This document shows, in pieces, positions 34,712-43,522 of a stretch of 64,000 nt of DNA. Made by a program: the position numbers and the translations under genes. The stretch is taken from the NCBI RefSeq assembly GCF_036226465.1, contig NZ_CP108476.1, forward strand, positions 8,618,001 to 8,682,000. The letters run 5' to 3'. This stretch comes from Kitasatospora sp. NBC_01250 (GTDB lineage Bacteria > Actinomycetota > Actinomycetes > Streptomycetales > Streptomycetaceae). Within the stretch, counting starts at the first letter, position 1, and each line of letters begins with the position of its first letter. The notes below the pieces were generated by a model. That model did no database searches and was not told the origin of the DNA. It worked only from the letters and a program-made list of their open reading frames with translations.

Positions 34712-35026
34712 GGAAGCTCCTTCGGCTGGCGCCGCCGACCCGACACCGTGCGGAGCGGTGCGGCCGAGCGGGCGGTCGGACGGTTGACGTCGGGAGGGCG
34801 GCTCCGGACCTGGCGGCGCCGCCGGCCGATCGCAGGGGCGGTCCCGCCCCGGGGCCGGTGCTGCCACCGGGCCCCGGGGCGGCTGCCCGAGGCCGTCCGG
34901 GTAGCACCGCCGCGCACGGGGGGAACGCGCGGGGCGGGCGACGGCCTCGGGTGTCGTCTCACCGCGAATCGGCGCTTCAAACGGGGTACCCCCGCCGATT
35001 TTCGTTCGATGATCCGGTGCGCCGCT
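34712..35026. promoter_or_regulatory. 315-bp region upstream of the WhiB gene
   Basis: No gene is supported. An 8-bp inverted repeat, AATCGGCG at 34967-34974 and CGCCGATT at 34993-35000, brackets the palindrome GGGGTACCCC, next to a less GC-rich stretch (TTTTCGTTCGATGATCC). It is a candidate control region, though about 250 bases from the WhiB start. Confidence 0.4.
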
Positions 35027-35443
35027 TCAGCCGCCCACCGGCCCGCGCACGACGGCGGCCGCCCAGGGCGTACCGACCGCCGTGAGCGAGGCGGCGGCCC
35101 CCGCAAGCTCCTCGGCCAGGGCGGCGGCCACCCGGCGGGCGTCGAGCAGGCGGTCCCGCGAGTCGCGAGCGGCGCGGGCCAGATCGAGGTCCGAGCCCAG
35201 ACCGGCGGGCGCCAGGCGCCCGCCCGCCTGCTCGCTGCTGAGGAAGGAGCCCAGCTGGTCGAGGAGTTCGGGCAGTCGGGCGGTCATGGCCGCCAACGCC
35301 TGCACACTCTCGACGACTTCACCGGCCTGGGACAGGCCCGGCTTGCCGTCCGGCTGAGCACTGTGTTCGGCGGCCGCGATCAAAGCGGCTGCCTCGGCGG
35401 TGAGTTCGGCGACCGGGCGGTGCGGCGGAATGGGACTGGTCAT
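35027..35443 (-). CDS. hypothetical helical protein, 138 residues
   Basis: Almost entirely helical, Ala/Leu-rich sequence (LTAEAAALIAAAEHSAQ, LAAMTARLPELLDQLGSFLSSEQ, RVAAALAEELAGAAASL), reminiscent of small coiled or four-helix proteins. The ATG at 35443 is favoured over one six bases earlier because AAGGAGG is seven bases upstream of it. Family not recognised. Confidence 0.65.
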   Translation of the reverse strand: MTSPIPPHRPVAELTAEAAALIAAAEHSAQPDGKPGLSQAGEVVESVQALAAMTARLPELLDQLGSFLSSEQAGGRLAPAGLGSDLDLARAARDSRDRLLDARRVAAALAEELAGAAASLTAVGTPWAAAVVRGPVGG

Positions 35444-35604
35444 CGTCATGCCCTCCTTCGGATCGGGTGACGGGCGAGCCTCGCCTACCCGGCCCCGGTG
35501 GCACCAGTCCTGACGTCGGGCCGCCTCACCCGGCCGCGCGCTGCCAGGCCCTCCCCGCCCTCCCCGCCCGCCTGCCCCGCCCGCCTGCCCCGGCCGCGTG
35601 GGCG

Positions 35605-36057
35605 TCAGCTCAGCAGGCGGTCCAGGACCCGGCCGAACACGAGCCGCCCGGCGCACGCGAGCACCGGATCGAGGAACCCCGGAAGCCACGGGAGGACGAT
35701 CTCCTCCGTCCAGCTCACCACGCTCCCACCCGCTGCACCGCCCGCCGCACCGCCCCCTGCGCGGACCCGCAGCTCCGCCCAGCCGCGGACCGGGCGGCCA
35801 CGCTTCGCGAGCCGGCACAGCCCGTCGGATCCGGCGGTGGGGACGGTCAGTTCGACGATCTCCATGAGGTCGTCGAAGACGAAGGGACCGAGGCTGGTCC
35901 TGGCCAGCACGGTGTCCCCGGGCTGCCGGCCGGAGCCGCGCGCGGTCGAGACGCGGGTGAACGGCACCCGCTCGCCGTGCCGGGGCCAGTCGGTCAGCCG
36001 GTCCAGGCAGGCGGCAGGGGGGAGCGCCGATCGGCGCGTCAGGACGAACAGGGCCAC
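35605..36057 (-). CDS. SRPBCC (polyketide cyclase/START-fold) protein
   Basis: A 150-residue protein: RRSALPPAACLDRLTDWPRHGERVPFTRV at the start, LGPFVFDDLMEIVEL in the middle, and SWTEEIVLPWLPGFLDPVL at the end follow the SRPBCC layout of a helix-grip pocket. Such proteins bind hydrophobic ligands. A Gly/Ala-rich loop (AGGGAAGGAAGGS) is inserted before the last strand. GTG start. Confidence 0.75.
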   Translation of the reverse strand: MALFVLTRRSALPPAACLDRLTDWPRHGERVPFTRVSTARGSGRQPGDTVLARTSLGPFVFDDLMEIVELTVPTAGSDGLCRLAKRGRPVRGWAELRVRAGGGAAGGAAGGSVVSWTEEIVLPWLPGFLDPVLACAGRLVFGRVLDRLLS

Positions 36058-36197
36058 GGTTCACCGTAGGGACGTCGACCGCCGGCGGGCAACCGGCCTC
36101 CGGCGGTCGAACGGCGAACGGGGCTGTGTCCGTTGATTCCCAGGGAATCGGCGGACACAACCCCATCGGTTCGTGCGGACAGCCGGGGCCGGGCCCG

Positions 36198-36434
36198 TCA
36201 CGGGGGCCTGCCGGTGGTCTGGGGCACCTGCCGCAGGTAGGCGGCCCCGCAGGAGTGGCAGAAGGGCTGCGCCGCCGGGGATCCCCAGGTGTCGGGGGAC
36301 TGGGTCGCGGCAGCAGGGTCGATCTCGCGGCCGCACATGGCCTGGCTGCTGTGGTCCCTCACCATGTGCCAGTGCAGGACCCTGCCCTGTGGGTCCCCGG
36401 CTTCGTGTTCGGCGCGCATCTCATACACGTCCAT
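36198..36434 (-). CDS. small Cys-containing protein, 78 residues
   Basis: HWHMVRDHSSQAMCGREIDP and FCHSCGAAYLRQV supply one single Cys with nearby His and one CxxC, which could bind zinc. GGAG precedes the ATG at a long distance. I know similar short proteins from streptomycetes but not their function. Confidence 0.6.
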   Translation of the reverse strand: MDVYEMRAEHEAGDPQGRVLHWHMVRDHSSQAMCGREIDPAAATQSPDTWGSPAAQPFCHSCGAAYLRQVPQTTGRPP

Positions 36435-36816
36435 GACTGCGATACTCCGAGAGGCGCAGCGGATGGGCCACCCGGGTTAGCCCAGAAGGCTGGCGCGCCG
36501 CCTCCAGGTGCCGCAGGCAGGCGTGCACGGCGGCGGACCACGGCCGCAGGGGCCGCAGGAGCTCCATGCCGCGGCGGGTGGTGCCGTGCGGCCTGCGGCC
36601 TGCGGGAGGGCGACCCCACCGGGCACCGGACCAGTACGGCGGACCAGGGTCGGGCTGTTGATATTCACCCGTCCGAGTGAACTCGGCGGACTTCTCCTGC
36701 AGGGGGCGACCGTCGGCCGGACAGTGAAGAGGCTCCTCGACCGCTCGGCTCCTCGCAGGTCCGTCATTCGCACTCCTCGCTCTTCGTGGTCCCAACTCGC
36801 CCCCACGGGAGGACAC
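36435..36816 (+). promoter_or_regulatory. 382-bp region before the methyltransferase gene
   Basis: No gene is supported. TTCAC-N8-GTGAA at 36664-36681 is a short inverted repeat next to the only AT-rich patch (GTTGATATTCAC) and could be an operator or promoter. The last bases carry GGGAGG before the ATG at 36817. Confidence 0.35.
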
Positions 36817-37716
36817 ATGGTCGGCACGGCGCAGCAGAACACCGGCATGGAAGGGGTGGACGGGGGCGTCGGCGTGACGGCGCTGCTGGTCGCCGCGGCA
36901 CGCGCGATCGAGACCCACCGCCACGACACGCTGGCCCAGGACACCTATGCGGAGCACTTCGTGCGCGCCGCCCCGGCCTCCGCGAGCTGGCCGGTGCGCC
37001 TGCAGCAGGCGCCGGACGGGGACGCGAACCCGTTGTGGGGGCGATTCGCCCGGTACTTCGGTCTGCGGACCAGGGTCCTGGACGACTTCCTCCTCCGCTC
37101 CGTGCACGCGGGGGCCCGTCAAGTGGTCCTGCTCGGCGCCGGGTTGGACACCCGGGCGTTCCGGCTCGACTGGCCGCCGGACCGCGTGGTCTTCGAGGTC
37201 GACCGGGAGGGCGTACTGGCCTTCAAGCACCAGGTGCTGGACGGCCTGTCGGCCACCCCGAAGGCGGCCCGGGTGCCGGTCCCGGCCGACCTGCGGGCCG
37301 ACTGGGTCGCGGCCCTGACCGGGGCCGGCTTCGACCCGGCCGCACCGAGCGTCTGGCTGGCCGAGGGGCTGCTCTTCTACCTGCCCAATGCCGTAGAGAC
37401 CCAGCTCATCGACACGGTGGACCAGTTGAGCGCGCCAGGAAGCGCCCTGGCCTACGAGGTCAAGCTGGAGAAGGACCTGATGGTCCACCGCGACAGCACG
37501 CTCTACACCGCGACGAGGCAGCAGATCGGCATCGACCTGCTCGACCTCTTCGTCGGCGAGCCGCGGCCCGACTCCGCAGGCCGGCTGGCCGGCAAGGGCT
37601 GGTCCACCTCGGTCCGCACCCCCTTCGACTTCACCCGCGAGCACGGACGCGGCCCGCTGCCCGAACAGAACGACGCACTGGCCGGCAACCGCTGGGTGTT
37701 CGCGAACAAGCCGTAG
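36817..37716 (+). CDS. SAM-dependent methyltransferase, LCM/TIGR00027 family
   Basis: A 299-residue protein of the leucine-carboxyl-methyltransferase-like group found in many copies in actinomycetes. Visible are DTYAEHFV near the start, ARQVVLLGAGLDTRAFRL (SAM motif), VFEVDREGVLAFKHQVL, and VWLAEGLLFYLP. The ATG follows GGGAGG. Members methylate carboxyl or hydroxyl groups of small molecules, a possible link to the furan operon convergent with it (inference). Confidence 0.9.
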   Translation: MVGTAQQNTGMEGVDGGVGVTALLVAAARAIETHRHDTLAQDTYAEHFVRAAPASASWPVRLQQAPDGDANPLWGRFARYFGLRTRVLDDFLLRSVHAGARQVVLLGAGLDTRAFRLDWPPDRVVFEVDREGVLAFKHQVLDGLSATPKAARVPVPADLRADWVAALTGAGFDPAAPSVWLAEGLLFYLPNAVETQLIDTVDQLSAPGSALAYEVKLEKDLMVHRDSTLYTATRQQIGIDLLDLFVGEPRPDSAGRLAGKGWSTSVRTPFDFTREHGRGPLPEQNDALAGNRWVFANKP

Positions 37717-37727
37717 CGCGGTCCGGG

Positions 37728-38849
37728 TCAGCCGTCCCACCCCGGCGGGACCAGGACGGGCTTCACCACGCGCCCCGCGTCGCAGTCGCGTTCGGCCTCG
37801 TTGACGGCGGCGAGCGGGTAGCTGCGGATCAGCTGGTCGAAGGGGAACCGCCCGGCCTGCCAGAGCCCGGCGAGGCGTGGGATCAGCAGCCCGGGCACCG
37901 CGTCGCCCTCGCAGATGTGCGAGATCCGCCGGCCCCGGTCCAGGGTCCCCGGTTCGAGCGGCAGCGCGGCGTGCAACCGGGCCACCAGGCCGAGGTGGCC
38001 GCTCGGGCGCAGTGAGCGGAGCGCGGCGTTGATCAGCGGGACCGAGGCCGTGGTGTCCAGCGCGTACTGCGCGCCGCCGTCGGTCAGCCGCCGGATCCGG
38101 TCGGGCAGGTCGGCCGAGGCGGCGGTGCGCAGCGGGATCGCCCCGAACCGCTCGGCCAGGGCCAGCCGTTCGGTGTACCGGTCGACGGCCACCGTCACCG
38201 CCCCGGCCGCGGTGGCCGCCATCACCGCGGCCAGGCCCACCGCTCCCGCACCGAAGACCGCGAGGGTGTCGCCGGGGCCGACGGCGAAGGAGTTGAGGAC
38301 CGCTCCGGCACCCGTGAGGAAGCCGCAGCCGAGCGGTCCGAGCAGTTCGAGGGGCAGCGCGCGGTCCACCCGGACGGCGTTGCGGGCCGCAACCACCGCG
38401 TACTCGGCGAACGAGGACTGGCCGAACCACCGGGGAGCCAGCTCGCCCCCGGCCGCGTCGGTGAACCGCGCCGCACGCTCCTTGCCGCCCAGGGGCTTGC
38501 GCCCGCCGAAGAGGTTGAGCGAGGCGAACTCGTCGCAGTAGGCGGGGGCCGCGGCCAGGCAGCTGCGGCAGTGTCCGCAGGAGTCGAAGCTCAGCACGAC
38601 ATGGTCGCCGGTGCTCAGGCCGGTGGCCGCACCGCCCGTCTCCACCACCACCCCGGACCCCTCGTGGCCCAGCACCGCCGGCAGCGGTGAGCGCCCCGCG
38701 GAGCGCCGGACCGCGAGATCGGTCCGGCACATGCCGCAGCCCGCGATCCTGACCAGTACCTCGCCCTCGGCCGGCCCCTCGTGCAGGACCACCTGCTCGA
38801 CGGTGAACGGGCTCTCGTACGAGCGCAGGACCGCTGCGCCGAACCTCAT
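37728..38849 (-). CDS. zinc-dependent alcohol dehydrogenase (aryl-alcohol type)
   Basis: A 373-residue MDR enzyme. Catalytic zinc ligands are the Cys in IAGCGMCRTDL, the His in GHEGSG and a later Cys in LGCGFLTGAG. Structural zinc Cys are in CGHCRSCLAAAPAYC. The NAD loop is VFGAGAVGLAAV. The layout is closest to aryl or benzyl alcohol dehydrogenases (XylB-like). ATG 38849 follows AAGGTGA and lies just after the stop of the aldehyde dehydrogenase (38852). Last gene of the furan operon; it would interconvert the hydroxymethyl or formyl groups (inference). Confidence 0.9.
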   Translation of the reverse strand: MRFGAAVLRSYESPFTVEQVVLHEGPAEGEVLVRIAGCGMCRTDLAVRRSAGRSPLPAVLGHEGSGVVVETGGAATGLSTGDHVVLSFDSCGHCRSCLAAAPAYCDEFASLNLFGGRKPLGGKERAARFTDAAGGELAPRWFGQSSFAEYAVVAARNAVRVDRALPLELLGPLGCGFLTGAGAVLNSFAVGPGDTLAVFGAGAVGLAAVMAATAAGAVTVAVDRYTERLALAERFGAIPLRTAASADLPDRIRRLTDGGAQYALDTTASVPLINAALRSLRPSGHLGLVARLHAALPLEPGTLDRGRRISHICEGDAVPGLLIPRLAGLWQAGRFPFDQLIRSYPLAAVNEAERDCDAGRVVKPVLVPPGWDG

Positions 38850-38851
38850 CG

Positions 38852-40276
38852 TCACCTTCCGCACTCCTCCTCGGGGCCCGGCTCCGGGCGGTGCACGACG
38901 AACGGCCTGAGGTTCCCGTAGAGCCCCCACGGCCCGCCCGCCACGCCGACCCCGCTCTCCTTGATGCCCGCGAAGGGCTGGGCGAGGGAGAGTTCGGCGT
39001 GGTGGTTGATCCACGCCGTCCCGCACTCCAGCCGGTCGGCCACCGCCTCGGCCCGGTCGAGGTCCGTTCCCCACACCGAGCCGCCCAGCCCGAAACCGGT
39101 GCCGTTGGCCGCCGCGACCGCCTCGTCGAGGTTGCGGTACGGCAGCACCGGGAGCACCGGGCCGAACTGCTCCTGCGTCACCACCGGGCTGTCGGGCGGG
39201 ACATCGGCCAGGATCGTGGGGGCGAAGAAGTAGCCGGGGCGGTCCAGCCGGTGGCCGCCGGCCACGGCTCGGGCACCGGCGGCCAGCGCCTGGGCCGTCC
39301 ACCGCTCGACCCGCGCGAGTTGGGGGGCGTTGTTGACCGGCCCCAGCTGCGTGCCCGGGTCGAGCCCGGCGCCGACGACGACGGCCTTCGCCCGCTGCGC
39401 GAGGGCCTCGACCACCTGCGCGTGGAGCCGGGCCGGGACGTAGACGCGCTTGACGGCCATGCACACCTGCCCGCAGTTGCGGAACGCCGCCCAGAAGAGC
39501 CGGTCCGCGATCCGCTCCACCGCCACGTCCTCCAGCAGGATCGCAGCGTCGTTGCCGCCCAGCTCCAGGGTGACCCGGGCGAGCGAGGCCGCCGCGCCCT
39601 GCGCGACGGCCCGCCCGGTGGGCACCGAGCCGGTGAAGGTCACATGACGGATCCCCGGGTGGGCGGCCAGGCGGGCGCCGAGGGGTTCGCGACCGGTGAC
39701 GACGGTCAGGACGCCCTCGGGGAGCGCGGCGGCGAGGACGGACCCCAGCAGCCGGGTGGCCAGCGGCGTGAACGGCGAGGGCTTGAGCACCACCGTGTTG
39801 CCGGCGGCGAGCGCGGGCGCGAACTTCGCCGAGGCGAGCTGCAGGGGGAAGTTCCACGGGACGATCGCGGCGACCGGCCCCAGCGCTCGCCAGCGGAGCT
39901 CGCTGCGCACCGGTCGGCCGTCCGCGATCGGCTGGGGCCCGGCGTGCAGGCCGGCGAAGTAGCGCAGGCGGGCCGCGCTGCGGGCGATCTCCGCGCGGGA
40001 CTCGGCCAGGGGCTTGCCCTGTTCCCGGGTGAGCAGGGGAGCGAGGTCGGCCCCGGCCGCCTCGACGGCGTCGGCTGCCGTGAGCAGCGCGCGGGTGCGG
40101 GCGGCGGGATCGGCGCGCCAGTGGTGCCAGGCCTCCTGGGCCCGGCCGACGACGGCGTCCAGCTCCTCCGGTTGCTGGTCGGGGGCCTCGTCGAAGACCT
40201 CGCCGGTGGCCGGATCGACGACGGCGAAGTGCCCGCCGCGGGTGGTGTTCGTGGGCCGGGGCTGCGGTGTCGGCAT
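38852..40276 (-). CDS. NAD(P)-dependent aldehyde dehydrogenase
   Basis: A 474-residue complete ALDH: PWNFPLQLASAKFAPALAAG, FTGSVPTGRAVAQ, catalytic Glu in LELGGNDAAI, catalytic Cys in NCGQVCMAVKR, and EQFGPVLPV. It lies eight bases after the MfnB-like gene and two bases before the alcohol dehydrogenase start. It could oxidise the furan aldehyde made by MfnB to a carboxylate (inference). Confidence 0.9.
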   Translation of the reverse strand: MPTPQPRPTNTTRGGHFAVVDPATGEVFDEAPDQQPEELDAVVGRAQEAWHHWRADPAARTRALLTAADAVEAAGADLAPLLTREQGKPLAESRAEIARSAARLRYFAGLHAGPQPIADGRPVRSELRWRALGPVAAIVPWNFPLQLASAKFAPALAAGNTVVLKPSPFTPLATRLLGSVLAAALPEGVLTVVTGREPLGARLAAHPGIRHVTFTGSVPTGRAVAQGAAASLARVTLELGGNDAAILLEDVAVERIADRLFWAAFRNCGQVCMAVKRVYVPARLHAQVVEALAQRAKAVVVGAGLDPGTQLGPVNNAPQLARVERWTAQALAAGARAVAGGHRLDRPGYFFAPTILADVPPDSPVVTQEQFGPVLPVLPYRNLDEAVAAANGTGFGLGGSVWGTDLDRAEAVADRLECGTAWINHHAELSLAQPFAGIKESGVGVAGGPWGLYGNLRPFVVHRPEPGPEEECGR

Positions 40277-40284
40277 GCCGGCGG

Positions 40285-41040
40285 TCAACTCGCGGTGGTG
40301 GCAGCGGCCGCGTGCTCCCGGGCGTGGCGGTCCATCTCCGCGCGGAAGGCGGCCACCAGGTGCGGCTGGATCCGTCCGGTGGTCCGGTCGCCCCCCTCGC
40401 AGACCGCCCCGCGCACCCCCACGATGTCCGTGCCGATACGGGTCAGCGCGCCGAGGTCGGCCGCCTTGACGCTGCCCGCGAGGGCGGCGAGCAGCTCGGC
40501 CTCGTGGGCCAGCCGGACGAACTCCGCACAGACCTCGGGCGGCACGTGGTCGAAGAGCCGGCTGCCGTCCTTGACCGCGGTGTCGAGCATCGCGGCGTCG
40601 CTGCCGGAGCGGCGGGCGATGTCGGGCAGGGCGAGCGGGTTGATGCAGCCGATCCGGTGGGCGTCGGCATAGCCCGAGGCGACGACGAACGCGTCCGCCC
40701 GGTACTCCTTCACGGCCCGGACGACCCCGCGCATGACCTCGACGGCCTGGTCGGGCGTCGTGCACCCGTAGAGGCCGACCTTGATGTACGTGGCCCCGGA
40801 GACGGCCGCGCCGAGCGCCGCCTGGGCCACCGTGCCGGGCTTGAACGGCACGTCCCCCACGGTGGCGGACACCGGCTTGTCCGCCGGGACCACCTCGCGG
40901 ATCTCCCTGATGACCCACGGGAAGTTCGCGCCGAGCGAGCCCTCGTCGGGCTTCTTGACATCGACGATGTCGAGGTGCTCCGCCGCCTTCGCGCAGTCGC
41001 GGGCCTCCTCGACGCTGTCCGGGGATATGAGAAGCAGCAA
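40285..41040 (-). CDS. (5-formylfuran-3-yl)methyl phosphate synthase-like (MfnB, DUF556)
   Basis: A 251-residue TIM-barrel protein. It closely resembles archaeal MfnB, which joins two glyceraldehyde-3-phosphates into 4-(hydroxymethyl)-2-furancarboxaldehyde phosphate for methanofuran. The active-site lysines are at K29 in VDVKKPDEGSLGANFPWVI-like sequence and K87 in YIKVGLYG. GDVPFKPGT is also conserved. Streptomycetes do not make methanofuran, so the furan is likely diverted to another product. It heads a three-gene operon with the two dehydrogenases. Confidence 0.85.
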   Translation of the reverse strand: MLLLISPDSVEEARDCAKAAEHLDIVDVKKPDEGSLGANFPWVIREIREVVPADKPVSATVGDVPFKPGTVAQAALGAAVSGATYIKVGLYGCTTPDQAVEVMRGVVRAVKEYRADAFVVASGYADAHRIGCINPLALPDIARRSGSDAAMLDTAVKDGSRLFDHVPPEVCAEFVRLAHEAELLAALAGSVKAADLGALTRIGTDIVGVRGAVCEGGDRTTGRIQPHLVAAFRAEMDRHAREHAAAATTAS

Positions 41041-41282
41041 CGTGGATTCCTTCCACCGCAGTTCACCGCCTACGGGCAGCTATGCGGAGCCGGTCGCATC
41101 ACTTGTGGTCCGCTCATCATTGCCGCGGCCGGTGACCACCGGTAGGGCGCGCTGAGTCCGGCTGGGGCGCAGTCCTGGCATGTACGCCCCCTTGCTGCTG
41201 CCCACGCCTGTGCCGGGACCCGCCGGGCGCGGGCGCGCGCATGAGGTAGCGTCATGGTGCTCTGCAGCCAAAGGAGTTCATC

Positions 41283-41738
41283 ATGTCCGCCCTCACGACC
41301 CCGTTCGGCTTCAGCAGTACCGCCGCCGAAGTCGCCGCCGGCATCGACCTCACCGGCCGCCGCGCCGTCGTCACCGGCGCCTCCTCCGGCCTCGGCACCG
41401 AGACCGCCCGCCGCTGGGCCGCCGACGCCATCACCGCCAACGCCCTGATGCCCGGCGCCATCTACACCAACCTCCAGCGCCACACCGAAGGGCGCGGCAG
41501 CGGCACGGTCTCCGCCGACCTCATCAAGACCGTCGAACAGGGCGCCGCCACCTCGGTCCTGCTCGCCACCTCACCCCTGCTCGACGGCATCGGTGGCCGT
41601 TACTTCGTCGACTGCAACGAGAGCGCGACCGTCGACCGCCGCACCGGCAACCTCCAGGGCGTGGCCCGCTACGCGCTCGACCCGGAGGGCGCCAGGCGGC
41701 TGTGGACGCTGTCCGAGGACCTGCTCGCCGCCGCGTGA
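41283..41738 (+). pseudogene. short-chain dehydrogenase with internal in-frame deletion
   Basis: One open frame of 151 codons. It joins the N-terminal Rossmann part (GRRAVVTGASSGLGTETAR) straight to the C-terminal part of the same family (AITANALMPGAIYTNLQRHTEG through DCNESATV). About 150 residues are absent, including the Ser-Tyr-Lys catalytic site. Full relatives are about 310 residues. AAAGGA precedes the ATG and codon bias is intact, so the deletion appears recent. The product cannot be a working reductase. Confidence 0.75.
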
Positions 41739-41850
41739 CGCCTCCCGGGCGCGTGCCGCACGGATGCTGCAACTCCGCGGCGCCCCAGCGGGCGACGTGC
41801 ACGGTTCCCTGCTGGGCGGTGGTCGGCTCGTCGGCACGGTACCGCTCGGC

Positions 41851-41892
41851 GGTGCGCTCAGGCCGGTGCGCTCAGGCCGGTGCGCTCAGGGG
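41851..41892 (+). repeat. 14-bp tandem repeat, three copies
   Basis: GGTGCGCTCAGGCC is repeated at 41851, 41865 and 41879 (last copy imperfect), abutting the first dispersed tRNA-like repeat. Confidence 0.8.
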
Positions 41893-41897
41893 GGCGT

Positions 41898-42095
41898 GTC
41901 AGCCGGGGGTCAGTGTCACGTCAGTGGGGCGGGTCATAGTTGGTGGCACAGGGACGGACCGCGGCGGGCAGGGCAGCCGGAGCGGGTCGGTCCCGGGGAG
42001 AGGTGCCCGGAGTGGTTGATCGGGGACCGGGGCGCCTGGCTCCGGTCGGGCGCAAGCCCACGCAGGTTCGAATCCTGCCTTCTCCGCCTGACGCC
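41898..42095 (+). repeat. dispersed tRNA-like repeat, copy 1
   Basis: About 200 bases. It begins GTCAGCCGGGGGTCAGTG, contains repeated GTCAGTG-type words and the phrase GGGCGGGTCATAGTTGG, and ends with the 90-nt tRNA-like body at 41997-42086. The other copies are at 53701 and 59135. Confidence 0.85.
41997..42086 (+). ncRNA. tRNA-like RNA element, copy 1
   Basis: Ninety bases fold as a class II tRNA: 7-bp acceptor stem (GGAGAGG with CTTCTCC), TG at 8-9, 4-bp D stem (CCCG/CGGG), variable arm GGGC-GCAA-GCCC, and a perfect T arm GCAGG-TTCGAAT-CCTGC. The anticodon arm is abnormal: 8 bp (GACCGGGG with CTCCGGTC) and a 7-base loop CGCCTGG with G instead of U33. CC follows the discriminator G. It cannot be a normal decoding tRNA. 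Sequence is identical in all three copies. Confidence 0.7.
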
Positions 42096-42153
42096 CATGG
42101 CGACGGCGAAAACCGCTGGTGGCCCGGCAGCCGGCGCGGGATGCTCGGTGCCG

Positions 42154-43441
42154 ATGAGCGACTTCACGTATGCCGAACCGGCCTCCCTCCACGGCCTGCT
42201 CCAGCGCGGACGCGGCCTCGGGGCCACCGCCGCGCTGGGCGACCCCCGCGCCGCCGCCGACCTCGTGTACGCGTGCGCCGTCACCGACACCCGCTGGGAC
42301 CGGCAGACCGAGCATCGCAGTGCCTACCTCGCCCGGTTGATCCACCGGCTCGGCCTGCCGCTGCAACCGATCGAGGCACACCTCCTCGCCTTCACCGGGG
42401 ACGACGCCGACCGGATCGAGCCCACCCTGCGGATCCTCACCCTGCTGCCGCTGCTCGGCCGGTCCGACGCGGTGCCGGTGCTGCGCCGCTACGCGGTCGA
42501 CGGGCGCCACTGGGCCCTCGCCCTGGAGACGATCGCGTACAGCAGGGCCTGGGAGGAGGTGCCGGAACTCGGCACCGGGCTCGACGCGGAGGTCCTGGCC
42601 GCGCGTGACGATGCCGAACTGGCCGCCGCCGCGGACGGGGAGTCGCAGCCGTGGACCTCCTGGGCGCGGGTCCGGCCACGAGTCCGACGCCTCCTCGGCG
42701 ACGACGTCGGCACCGCCGAGCAGGCGCACCACCGTCCGGTCCGACCCGACCTCGCGGGCGTCGCCGCCGCGGAACTGCTCCGGCTGGTCGCCGAGGGCCC
42801 CGCGCGCGGCAGACAACTGGCCCTGCGGGAACTGGGACGACGCGGCGACCCGGTCGTCCTCGACCTGGCCGAGGACCTCGAACTGCGCAACGCCGCCGGC
42901 TGGACACCCGGCATCGTCCAGGCCCTGCACCGCTCGCCCACGCCGCCGTGCCCCGGGTGCACCTCAGGTCAGGGCGTGCGCTTACTGCCACGGCTACCGG
43001 CTTCGGCCCCCGTTGGCGGAGGAGACGATCCGGTCCTTCGAGCGGCAGCACGGTGTCCGGCTCCCGGGCTCCTACCGCGCGTTCGTCAAGGAGGTCGCCG
43101 ACGGCGGAGCGGGCCCGGACCACGGGGTGTTGGGCCTCGACGAGCAGGTGGACGAGGAGGACGCCCTGCACCAGCTTCGCGAAGAGGACCGCCATGCGGG
43201 CTTCCTGGCCGCGCCGTTCCCGCACACCGACGCGTGGCCGGGGCCGGGCCGGGAGGGCAGCGTCGAGTACTCGGTGCAGGGGAGCCTGGTGCTCGGGGAG
43301 CAGGGCTGTGGCACGTTCTCCCGGCTGGTCGTGACGGGGAGGAACGCCGGCCAGGTGTGGACCGACGACCCCGTCTGGGGCGGCCTGACGCCGGGGCCGG
43401 ACTTCCGTGCCTGGTACACGGCTGGGCTGGCCGTCGGCTGA
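42154..43441 (+). pseudogene. HEAT-like / SMI1-KNR4 gene broken by a frameshift or fusion
   Basis: From ATG 42154 one frame encodes a helical repeat protein (LLQRGRGLGATAALGDPRAAADL, then pairs of helices to about 42960). After about 42960 coding bias moves to another frame that encodes an SMI1/KNR4 domain (ETIRSFERQHGVRLPGSYRAFVKEV, then WTDDPVWGGLTPG) ending at 43441. The SMI1 part has no start of its own. Either a frameshift split one gene or a deletion fused two. SMI1 proteins often act as immunity proteins to polymorphic toxins. It starts 68 bases after tRNA-like copy 1. Confidence 0.65.
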
Positions 43442-43522
43442 GCCGTGGCAAAACCGGTCGCGCGCACCGCTCGTCCGCACCCAGAATGCCGTGATTACCA
43501 CGATGCAGAGGAGAGCAGTGCG

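Noticed and set aside
37728..41040. Methanofuran biosynthesis
   Set aside because: Only the MfnB-like step is present; no tyrosine decarboxylase, MfnD/E/F-like genes or C1 pathway genes are seen in the window.
41997..42086. Ordinary serine tRNA gene
   Set aside because: The anticodon stem is 8 bp and the loop CGCCTGG has G at position 33; no serine anticodon can be placed. Kept only as a tRNA-like element.
41899..42290. Protein-coding frames antisense to the tRNA-like repeats (with RQDSNLR and GFEPAWA-like peptides)
   Set aside because: Such peptides are well-known spurious translations of tRNA T-arm sequence.
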